A DNA stretch of 64,000 bases from Scolanthus callimorphus (Eukaryota > Cnidaria > Anthozoa > Actiniaria > Edwardsiidae), in NCBI GenBank assembly GCA_033964015.1, contig CM066924.1:4880251-4944250 (forward strand), written 5' to 3'. Each line of letters opens with the position of its first letter. Positions within the stretch are counted from its first letter, which is position 1. Position numbers and translations under genes: made by a program. Shown here in pieces: positions 33,801 to 45,800 of the stretch. The notes beneath the pieces were generated by a model. The model was not told where the DNA came from. It worked only from the letters and a program-made list of their open reading frames with translations, and made no database searches.

Positions 33801-36800
33801 ATCATTTAGCTAGGTAGAGTTTATCGCAGTAAGAAACCTGTCATGTTATCAGGCGAAGAAAAAACTTGTTTAACTAAACATGGTTTTGGTGTGAATGGGG
33901 TATTAGTTTTAACCGACTTTCTGGGCACCGGGCCCTGGTAGATAAGATCAAGTAGCTTTCGATTTGTTTTTAAAATGTTTCAGGTCTTTTGTTTCGACTG
34001 AACAAGGCAAATTGGATGATACAAATCCAGTCCTGGTGGTTTCTACGTTTTCACATTTGCACTCCTAATAAAATGGTCACTGATTTTGCCTTGTACATTA
34101 ACTGTAGTCTATAGGTAGTCCTGTAAAATTGCTTGGTTCTTTTACAGGACAACCCTTGGCCCTCTCTCTTCAGGAGAATGTCTGAGTCATCACTGTGCAC
34201 AATGAATGATTCTCTTCAATGCCGTGCGAAAATCGTTCTTAGTAAAAGCATAAACAAAGACATTAATAGCTGAGTTGAGGTAGCGCATAATGTTAGTTGC
34301 AGCATAAAACGCATCAGGGAGATCACAAGGCTGCAGAAACCAGAAGCAAATTACAGAATATTGTACGAAAGAGCTTAACACAAGAAAAAAAAGAACTAAA
34401 AGGCCTACAGAAACCCATCCTCTTGGTCGACGGTTCGCCGATGCTCTTGCGTTTACTTGCGGTTCGACTGTATTGGCCGCTACTTGCAGCTCGATTCTTT
34501 CGATTTGGATTCTATGTCTACGAACAACGATGAGAATTCTTGCGTATGCGTATATCATGAATAAGCTTGGGAGCGTGTTCCCTAGGAGTGTATACACAAG
34601 ATTACAGACCAGACAAGGCATCAAAACCCTATATATAATTCTCCCAATGATAACGACCACAGAACCGAACCAAGCAAAGGCAACCAAGCCAAGAGACCGT
34701 GCAGGAGTTATAAGTCTTTGATGAGCGAATGGATGGACACACATGATGTACCTATCTAGAGTTAGGATACACAAGTTATACGCAGATAAAGCAAATAGGA
34801 AGTTTCTGATCTCCCATGCGACGATGAGTGAAAGTCTTTGACAGACAACGAGTTTGCAGATCACTGAACGGAAGGGCGTGTGGAACGACCCGACCATCAA
34901 ATCAGCCACACCTAAAGACAGGATAAACCAGTTAGGCGAGTGTTGTTCTCGGATAGTCCTTGTTGAGAGGACTACGTAGATGACCAAACTATTGCCGAGA
35001 ATGGTGATAACACTTATGAAAATCTGAGATATATCCATTGCATCCATTGTTATTTGGCTGTCGATCTTGCTTGCATTTGTGACAGTTACGTTACTTGCGG
35101 ATATATTATTCCAAGACTCCATTCTAGAAAAAAAACTGTACTTTTTCCTCACTGTCTTATGTTCTTCACTGTGTATCTTCCCGATTTCACTTAAGCAAAA
35201 TAATTACGGATGCAGAAGTTCTGTCTTATAGCACAAAAGAGGTACTTAATTTAATTTTCTCGGATTACGAGATATCTTAACTGATAGTTATTAGACATCT
35301 CATCAAACAACTGATTGAGCAACAAATAAGAGATTGGGCAATCACTAACGGCGGGATATACATGCTGGATAGTTAGTTAACTGCAGTTGCCCCATATTCT
35401 TTAGTTACTCAGCAACATCATTCAGAAGTCACTAACGAAGTTTTGGGACAACACGCCTATTATACAAAGTCTTTGTTAAAGAGAATTTCTGAAAAAGTTC
35501 TGGAATTATTGAATGATAATGGTACAAGACACTGAAATCAAATAGTGCTCTTTTCAGATTAAAAATTACCAAGACAGCAGGTGGTGTTTCTATCTAAATG
35601 GGCCAAAAGCTGATGATATGTCGAACCTAATTTCTGGTTCCCGACTTACATGATTTTCTTAATTAAGATGATTTTTTTTAGCAATTTGAGCGACGTGTGG
35701 CTAAAAATCTGGTTAGTACACTGTAAAATCTGCTAGCTGTATTCTAGCATCTTTTGAAAGATAATACAAGTAGTAAGAGTTAGTCCGGTAACAAAATCTT
35801 GATCGCGACATACATTTCAAAGTTTATATGAAATTTAGAGAGATTTGTATAGAATAGCACTTGACATGTAATCTTCCTATTATACTTCTCCAGGTGGTGA
35901 ACTTTGTAATTCAATTTTTTCGCTTTCAGTGAGGATTTTATGGTGGGACGAGCCCAAGTTAATGCTTACATGTAGTTCTTCCAAAAGAAACCAAAATCAA
36001 ACCAATAGGTTTGAGTTGAGTTACTGGACGTTTGTCAAAATTGCTCGAAATCGTGATAAGATCTCTCTGAACATTTCTTGCCTAAGTATGTAACTCATTG
36101 TGTGGGATTTCCAAGAAAATGTCCCTCTGTGTCAAAGCCAAGAATAGAAAGGAGGGGCTACCTCTTTTACAGGGTATTGGTGAAACGATTACGACAGCGG
36201 CTCTTCGTCGTAAAGAAAAGCTATGGAGATAGAAAATTGATCATGTCCTAAATTAGGACATTTCCTCATGGCTACTGTGTACGATACTCAAACAGAAAGC
36301 ATCGCCATTTTTGTTGAAATATTTTAAGACATTCTCCATAACAATATGGCACTTGCAATATCTTTCAAAACATTTTGGCACTCCAAGCGTTACTGCAGGT
36401 GAATGCCGACTCTCCCAGGCATGATTACGAATGGAGAAAGAAAAACCCACAATATCCTTAATACACCTTCATCACGTTTTGTATAATTACTCAAGCGATT
36501 CCGCGCGCTGATTGGCCGAGACGTTCGTCATATTTTGCTTTAGTATATACCAGCTCGGCAGTCTCCTAAGAACGAGCAATTTTATTGGTTTAGAATCTCG
36601 GAATCTGAGACATTATTTACCTCCGAAACATTAGATATTGTGTTGGCAATCAATAATTTCATGTTGGGGCAGATGTTTACGGAGATTTTTATTAAAAAAC
36701 GCGGAGGAAAAGGCAGTAAACAAAACTAAAAAGTAACAAATTAGATTTTTTTGCCTTCGAAATTGATCTCTTTTTATAATAAAGTCTCAAAAATTGCGTG

Positions 36801-39800
36801 AGCGTTGTTTGTGAAAAATTTCGGGCATGCATTTTCCCCTTAATTACATTGCTTTTACACAAGTCTAAACTACAAAATCTTACCCGATTCTCGCAACTCA
36901 TAAAACATCCACCCGTATTACATGAAAAAATATAAGAGATATAGATATTAATATCAATCTTTTTTACACACCTTCTCCTCCAAGTTTCATGAGCTCTCCG
37001 AGAGCTGCGCCTGCCAGAGAAAGATCACCGCTGACCAGACCAAGGGCACAAAGCGCCATAAGACCTCGCTCGCATGGCTGATGTAACTGGGAACTAAAGT
37101 AATGATGATCATTAGACGTTACCACACACATTCGTTGGACAGAACATCCGTATGAGTAAGGTTTTTTTCTTGGCAAGGTTTTTAATGCTTCCTAACAGAA
37201 CGCAGTTTATATGTTCAGGCAAGCCTGTGGCCGCGTAGCACTAAGTCAACAGAATGGAGATAAGGACTTAACCTTGTGTGAAAGCTAAAGTGCTAATGAA
37301 ATATCATCCCATGTGTGCTTCTGAGCGTTAGCCCTAGTAAGCTGAGAAAGAGAAAAAATCTCTGACCCGAGAGGGATTCGAACCCACGACCTCCGGAATT
37401 GTACATCCGATGCTCTACCAGCTGAGCTATCCAGGTCAGACTGGGAGCAGGTCGGGGTAAATTAGATGTTATGTTCGCGGTAATGAAGTGAATATATGTA
37501 TATGTTCAGGCAAGCTTGTGGCCGCGTAGCACTAAGTCAACAGAATGGAGATAAGGAATTAACCTTGTGTGAAAGCTAAAGTGCTAATGAAATATCATCC
37601 CATGTGTGCTTCTGAGCGTTACGCAGTTTAGTTAGGAGGCAGTTTAGTTAGGAGGCAGTTTAGTTAGGAGGCTTTTTCATTTGGGCCTGAAGCTATGTAT
37701 CATTGTCATAAGACAACGCGCACAATTCTTTTGTTATAAACAAACATTATTATAGAGAGATTCTTTTGCATTGCAATCAGCTAGCTATAAGCAACGATTC
37801 TTGCCAGATCTTTTGTTGTCCCCGACAACCTTGCAATAACTAATACTCCCTTGAATTGTATGTGTTTCTTCGAATGAAAAAGAAAAAGAAACGAAGGGAG
37901 CCATTGCATGAAGACTGGCAGAGAAATAAGGATAAGGTCAGCTTACCTCTTGAACAGTAATCCTTTCGCTGTTTCTCGATCGTTCATGACATATCTGAGC
38001 ATTCCTAGCGCGGCTAACACGCAGGATTTGTCGGAGTCTGTAGGAGCCAGCTGTAATGCTTGCTCATAAGCTGTGGAAAAGGGGTTCTCCGTCAGTGACA
38101 CGGAATAACCGCAAGGCAAATCCCATTCTTTGCATTTCTTAACTACAGCAGTATAATTTAGCGCTCTTCACGCTGACGTCATCCATGTTCTTAATATACT
38201 GTTAATAAACAGTGAAAAGCGCTATATTTAATATTTTTACTGGGCTGTGGTTTTCTGGAGACATTTTCCCTTTGAGAAAGAAACTGAACAATCAGCATCC
38301 ATCATAACGATCCTGAAAATCACGCAATCCTTGGCACATTTGGGAAACTCGGCGTCCAATCGCATTTCTACCGCAACGAGTGTTAGAGTGTAGGGAAAAT
38401 TAGAGAGCTGAAAATTCAGGGTAAGACACATATCTAAACATTTCAACTGTCCATCTTGAAAGTGGAGACATCATACATCGAGCTAAATTATTTATAGCTG
38501 CACAATGCCTTTGAGTGAGAAAAGTTTTTAAGACTTTACCATGAATTTCACCAGCCCCTTCGCCGTCCCAGGCACAAAATGAATGGTTTCTTAACGTAAT
38601 TGTATTGTTATTGTGGAAATGAAAACCCTTACTTTGATAGCTTTCCGTCGATTTCCCTGCCATGTAAAACGCGAGGGCAAGCCCACAAACTTCAGTGAAA
38701 TTAGTCAGCGGCTTTACCTTCTGGTAGACTGAAACGGATGCGGTATATTTTCCCAGAGAACTGAAAAAACATTTTACACAATTATTATCTTTTACTATTA
38801 TCGGTGTTTTATTATATACCTCGACTTTTATCCCACATTGATGCTCGCGGCAACCCATGGGAGAAGGGATAACAGGCAACTCCAGTATGTGGGGTAAGGG
38901 TTGAGAATGAAGCACTCCTACCCAGCAGGGCGTTGCACTAACTAGATACTGGTCTAGCTAAAATGAGACGGGCCGCCCTCTCCAAGGGGATACATTGTCT
39001 CTCTCTACCCAGGGCAGCAAACACAAACCCTGAAAAAGGGGCCTAAACCCTAAGGGCTTCAACCACAATACCCTTGGGGGTTCCTAAGCAAGGTTCCTAT
39101 ACCGTTGGTTGATTGAAGTGCAGTACAGCCTAAAAACCTGGAGAAAAACGAAAACTACTGTTGAATTTTTGCCGAATCTCAGATCGTTCGAAATTTTCCG
39201 TGTTTTCACTGTTGTGGTGAACGTATTTAACTCACCATAAAACACGGGCGTGGTTCACGTAGACAATGTTAAGAAGTTCCTGCTCTGCGTTCTCGGCTTC
39301 CAAGATTTTAGTGGCACTGAGGAGAGAAATTAAGAAGAAAACGTCCTAGAACGTCATCCTTTTTTTTCGACTATTAACAGAGAGTTATTGGAAAAAAGGT
39401 GCTTTTTCAGAGACGTTCTAGGCCATTCATGGACGATAAAGACCACATGTCTTTTTGAGTGAGAGCTGACACTAAGCTACACGTGTATCTTAAGCCTCCG
39501 TCTTTCCTTCTCTCTGTTCAAAATAACAGATTAGACCTAGTTAAGCAATAAAACGCATTTTTCGTGTCTTTTTTTTATAAACACGAGGGGGATGTTGGGA
39601 AATATAAACAATGGTTGCCACACTAGCCGTCTTCGATGAGTGTCTTTCAAGATTGTTTATTAGTTCGACGAACATTCCACCACTGTTTATATATAAAAAA
39701 GTACACAGACACGGGAAATGCGTTTTATTACACACAAAAGCGTGTCTGTGCACAGACAAAGGTTTCGACCAATCAGCACGCGAGATTCGCTGCTGTCATT

Positions 39801-42800
39801 TAATAATCGGGAATTATGCAAACCCGTTTACAGGTAAGGTACGTATAATCTAGGTAAGATGAGTATTTTGTATAATTTATATAAAGTATAGCGTGTTTTC
39901 GAGAAGATCTTCTTGCGGTTGTAAACGCAATAGACCAAATGGGCTAACGGTGTTTACATCTTGTTGTCAGCCAATTCAGATCATGTGATGATTCCCTTGG
40001 GACCGGGTGCACGTGTGTATGTGCAGAACTAACAAAAGTATCAAACCAAAAGGAATCATCACATGATCTGAATTGGGGGAAAGAAGAGGTAAACAATGTT
40101 AGCCGATTTGGTCTATGGCAGCATACGATTTTAGAAGTTCCTCTAGCCATGTTCTTTTCGAGCATAGCCGATAGTCTACAATCTACGCGAGGTGAAATGT
40201 GTAACATTCGCACGGCCAGAAGATTTGAGACGTTAACAAAGTTGCTTACGTTTTTAACACTCCAGAGTCATAGTCAGTCCATTTCTCAGGGATTTTTCTC
40301 GAGTTTAAAGAGTTCCAGCCTGCCATTTCTTTAATGGTGCTTATGCGATATTAGTATATGCAATCGCATGGGGCCGAGTAAAATTAGGGATTAATTTCAC
40401 GAGTGTTTTCAATTTTTTCCTAAATTGCCCGAGCCGTCTGCGGCGAAAAAACACAAAATTCAGCGCGCGTTTTGACTGCACGTATTCAGACGTGTGCGAA
40501 TTAATTTTGCCCTCAATAAAGAAAAAATGCCCTCGCTCTTAGCCAATCAGCATCGAGTAATTTTGCCCTGTATTTTATAAGAAGACAAATTACGTGTAGA
40601 AATCTTGAAATACCCATCTACAAGCAAAGTTTTATAATTGATTTCCCGAATTCAATCTAAAATATCGCACTACATTCCCTACATCAGCCGATGGAAATGG
40701 AGGCTTTCTCTGACTCGGTATGTTGCTGGGCTGACAAAATGGCGGTGTTTATACCTCTCGTAAGCCTTCTCTGCCTGTTGCCATAGACACTGATGCTCTA
40801 GTAACAGCCCATGCATGTTGTACGCCCCGGCAATACCCCGTACACGATCTACAAACAAGAACACAACATTAGAGAGTAAAGAAAGAACAGCAGACGCGCG
40901 CGAAATTGAATGATCGCACATCGCGCCAACAGCGAGAGCGGGGGCAATTTTTCAAAAATAGCCCTTCCCATTGGCCATTATTTCTTAATTGCGATGATTA
41001 TTTACTTTCCATTCATACACCGCAGTTCTAAACATTGCATCATCATAAACCCTTCGAGACTTTAAAGAGCCTGTGTCATCCGCCATTTTGACAGCATAGC
41101 AACATACCAAGTCGGCGAAAGCATCCATTTCCATCGGTTGATTAAGAGAATATAGAGCAATGTTCTTGATTGAATTTGGTAAAGCAAATCTGAAACTTTG
41201 TTTTTAGATATTTATCAAGAGATTTCTACACGTAATTCGTCTTCTAATATCGAACGAAAACAATAACAAAGGAGTGGCTGACACGGGCTCTTTAAGACAC
41301 CAACATTTGACCTTAGCCACCATGTATGGCTTTATAGCTCAGTTGGCAGGTTGCCACGTCGGTATCGTGGAGGTCATGGGTTCAATTCCCGTTGGAAGCC
41401 TGGAAACTGTTATTCAGGTCTTCTAATTTATAGCGATCGCCTAGATTGCTTCTTAACTGCGATGATTATTTACTTTCCATTGGCCGAGTCTAGCGCATGC
41501 TCATTCTAAAAGTAGTGAGCCCTAGAGACAACGACTTCTCTGGGAGCGCGCGTGAGGTCCACTGTTTTACAATCACTAATCAGTATATCAGTATACTCTC
41601 CTACTAGACTATTGAGGCAGCATTTTGACTGACCTGTCTACTTTTAGAAACAGCTTTCTATTGTTTTCCAAAAGTCCGATTCCCATGAGGGGCACAAAAA
41701 ATATTCATTATGGTTACTCTTTTAACCTTTAGAGTGGATTATTTTAAGCAGACTTCTTGCCTTGCCACAACTGACCTGCGTTGAACAATAGAGAACTTTT
41801 TCTAAAAATAGCTTCTGCAGTCAAAACGCTGCCCCAAGAATGTATCTCAGATGGAAGCTCCAGCTCATGGGCTCCTGTATCTGCTATTTTCCTATGGGCG
41901 TCTCTCACCGGTGTATTTCGTCATCGCCGTAGACGCCTGTAGCACCGCTCGCCTGTATTCCTTGGGGAGATGAGACAGGGTTGGAATTGCACTGTTACCA
42001 CAGGCAGTCCGGTTGACGCCTTCACCGCTACCAATCAGATGATTACACACCCAGTGGGCATAACCAATACTACTCTCCACCTGAAGAAATTTATGATGAA
42101 AATAAATATCTTAGCGCATGGTTGGGTAGGGGAATTAACTGGATAATTGAAGTACCATTGTTTGGACCGCCTACCTAATAATCTATTTGTTAGAATTGGT
42201 TATTGACGAATATATGAGAAGACCCATAGCCTACATCCGCCATATTGACCAAAGATGACCCTGGTAGGGTCCCTGAAGATAGAACCATTAGCCTGCGGAA
42301 GCCGACACCCCTTAGCGCTTTCCGAAAGACACTTACAAAAAGGCGCCTGTGTTCTCAAGCTAATCATTTTATACGGATGACCAGATCTGGGTCAAAGTAC
42401 TACATCAGTACGTAATGTTTGGCTTGAGTGCGCAGACGCCAGTATGCGTAAGTCTCTTTCGGCGAGCGCTAAGCGGTGTCCGCTTTCGAAGGCTAAGAAT
42501 CCATTGCAAATCCTCCGGCGCCTGGAAGCTTAAGACACATTAAGCAATAAAAGTACTTTCCGCGTGCTCTCTGCTTTCTTACAAACACGAGGGGGATGTT
42601 GGGAGAACTGATCAAAACTTGAAAGACACGAGCCTAAGGCGAGTGTCTTTCAAGTTTTATCAGTTCGACCAACATTCCCCGAGTGTTTGTAAGAAACCAG
42701 AGAGCACGCAGAAAGTGTTTTTATTGCTTTTAGAAAATAACATACACACGCGCGACAGCGTTGCGTGACAATCGTGTTTCTCAGGTCTCTTACAAACACG

Positions 42801-45800
42801 CTTTTTAACCAATCAGAATGCGCACATTCACAATACAACATAGGTGTTATTTTCTAAATTCCTTTCAAACACCTCGTATAAGCAGCCATCCTAAACAAAG
42901 CCCCTCAGTTGTTCCTTCAGAACAAAGTCTTTCAGCAGAGTGATCATCATATCGAGTATCCAGATACCTAAATCCAATATAACGACGAAGAGCTATTCAT
43001 AAATTTGCTAGACTTACGTGAGAGTCTAGTTCCGTGCTATGCCTGAACAGATCGGCGGCTTCCTCACTGCCGATAATCTCAGCAATGGACGCCTATAGTG
43101 AGAAAAGGAAAAACTGCATCAGAAAACTACTAGAACGGTAAAAGTAGCGCAGTAAAGAAGCGGGCTAATTTCAACAGCCCACAGTTTAGTCCAATCTATT
43201 TTATAATCTATACGCTTGCTACATGCACAGCTGCGTTTAGTTCAAGCTTTGACTCGTTGACAGAAATGAGGGACCAATGCAAATGCTGGCTAGACTGCAG
43301 AATACCCTATCACGTATAGCTATACCCTTAATCAACGCGTCAACGCGCTGGAGATAACTATTTCATTATACACATAGCCTCGTTCTACAGTGCGCTTGAG
43401 AGGACTTGAGCAGTCGACGCGTTGACCAGTTTACATATTGAAAGAGTTGACCAGTTGACGCGTTGACCAGTTGACGAGAGGACGCGTTGACAAGCTGACG
43501 GGTTGACCAGTGCATGTGTTGTACGGGCTGAGACGTTGACCTGTTGTCGCGTTTTTGGGAAGGTATAGCTAGAGCAGATTTCGTATGACTGTGAAAAGTG
43601 CCGTGACACGGCGCGGTACTGTCGCGGTGGCGGCACGGAACCTGGCCTGCTGTAGATACTGAATGAAACCGCGCAGTCGCGGTACGGTCACGGTCGCGGC
43701 GCGGAACAACTCTTTCGCGGCACTTTTCACAGTCATACGAAATCTGCCCTATACACGAGGGGGTATTCCGCAGTCGCTCCAAAATGTTAAGTAAACACAA
43801 ATACAAATACTTTAATTTTCGACAAGCATCTGCAGGCGTGTAGCCAGACACTTTTACGAGGTAGCCAGTGCATTGTTTTCATACCTCAACTTCCATTTTG
43901 TGCTGTACAGTAAAAACCCGCGTATAAGAACCTGAGAATTAAGAACCTGGTAGCCTCAATTTCCCCATTTTAACTACCCTTTTTATAAGAACCTTACAGT
44001 AAACATGAGAGAAATAATTCAAAATGATTTAGCATAAACCAAGAAAAAGTAGGTTCTTATACGCGGGTTTTTACTGTATACAGCTAATTAAAAAAATCAC
44101 GGCTCACTGCTTGAGTACGACGCTAGTTAATTACTCGAGACATTACTAGCTTGAAACAAAGCTCTCTTTCGTAGAATTTAGCACTCAGACCAGCGAGGTA
44201 TCATCGAAATAGGATATTTAGTTTCTGCCCGTACTGCTATTCGGTCTGGTCGCGTAGGCTTGGGCGCTCACAAGACCGACAACCTTTATTAAATAGCTGT
44301 ATTTATTTACTTTTGGGGCTTCACGCGGTACGCAAATGCGTATTGGTGTACTGGTAGCGAGCGCCTGATCTGAACGCGCTCTATAATTAATAAAGTGCTC
44401 ACCTGACCAATCCAGGCTGCAGAATATGATGGGACAAGCGCCTGAGCGTTTTTGAAGGCATCATGTGCAGGCTGCAAATAAAACAACTGTCTTATTGCTA
44501 TACACGTATTATCGAAGTTAGAAGGAGGTATACGATAGATACGCGTATAAAGAAATGGTTGTCTTCAAGAGTGACTGTGTTCATGGCCAGTAATTATGCA
44601 GATCAGCTACAGGAGGTCCGTGTTTAAGGAGAGTCGTGTCTATTTTTTTCTTTACCTCGATTTTCCCGTGCTTGAGATAGAGCACTCCAAGATTAGTCCA
44701 AGCCACAACATTCTAGAAATAAAGGTCAGTAACACTGTAGTGAAACCAATCGCAAAGTGATTACACCAATTCTGAATAAAACCTATAGGAGTGATTGGAA
44801 AGTAATTCTCGATTCCCTTACATTGATACCACTAATCCCAGAATCCTTTTCGTAGTTCCTTTTGTTTGCCTCATTAACACCATTATCTTGCAGCTCGCAA
44901 AGGGGCTCAAATTGTGAATAACAAAATAACTCGAAGAGGATTCTGGTAGTAGTGGTATCAATATATTATAAGGGGAATTGTGAATTGCACGACAGGTGCT
45001 GCGGATGGGGGTCAGCCGATTTTTATGAAACTTTCAGCGTTTGTTACCAATCCGATATGATTAAAAACTTGGTATCAAACTAAGAATAATCGGGTTAGCA
45101 CCCCCCTGATTTGACCACCCCCCTGCTTTTACCAATGTTGGGCCAAAGACGTTAGGCTATAAGCAATACTTGGACAACGTTTGAAGAAAAAGTGTAATCG
45201 CGTTTTCGCGTTCTCAAACTATGCCTAAAAGCTCATAGTGATATATTTTTTTGGTTCCGCATAAAGACCGAATCATTTTCTTAAGCACAGAAAATTTCAG
45301 AGCAACTGCTTATTCCGATCACGATTTATCTGAAAACTTTTGAAAGTCTATTGTTGCGAATACCAATCTCAAACATCTAGCGTTGTTGTCTAAATCTCCC
45401 CAAAGGGAGTTCAAATGTAAATGTAAAAGTTCGTGACTGATTCCCCAGACTGGCAGCTCGTAAGAAGCTGAATAGGCCATGTTCGAATTACGCTCCAATG
45501 CCTACAAACAATAACCTCAAGTCGAGGCTTTCTTCTGAAATTACTGTAAATGTATTAGAACTTGGAGAAAGCCTCGATTTGAAGCTTTTGTCTTGTGAGC
45601 ATTGGAGCGTAATTCGAACCTGGTCTATTGCCCTGGGTCCCCGCTGGGAGTTCATTCGTTTCTCACCTTATTGATGTATTATTTAGAACCATAAATCTTT
45701 TAAAAGGACGCGAAAAACAATTATTGATGCGGTGTTTCGCTTGACTCGAAAGCGGGCAGTTTTTGCTTTATTGCCCATTCAAGTGTGTATCTAAAGGAAA

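Larger units (their letters stand above)
32069..34150. repeat. segmental duplication, copy 2
   Basis: Counterpart of 24,015-26,930. It contains the same RT pieces but lacks the insertions at 25,421 and 26,029. It carries its own MITE at 33,669-33,904. Confidence 0.75.

Noticed and set aside
43366..43851. 161-codon minus-strand frame with repeated VNASTGQL-like peptides
   Set aside because: Covers the degenerate GACGCGTTGACC repeats and a MITE.
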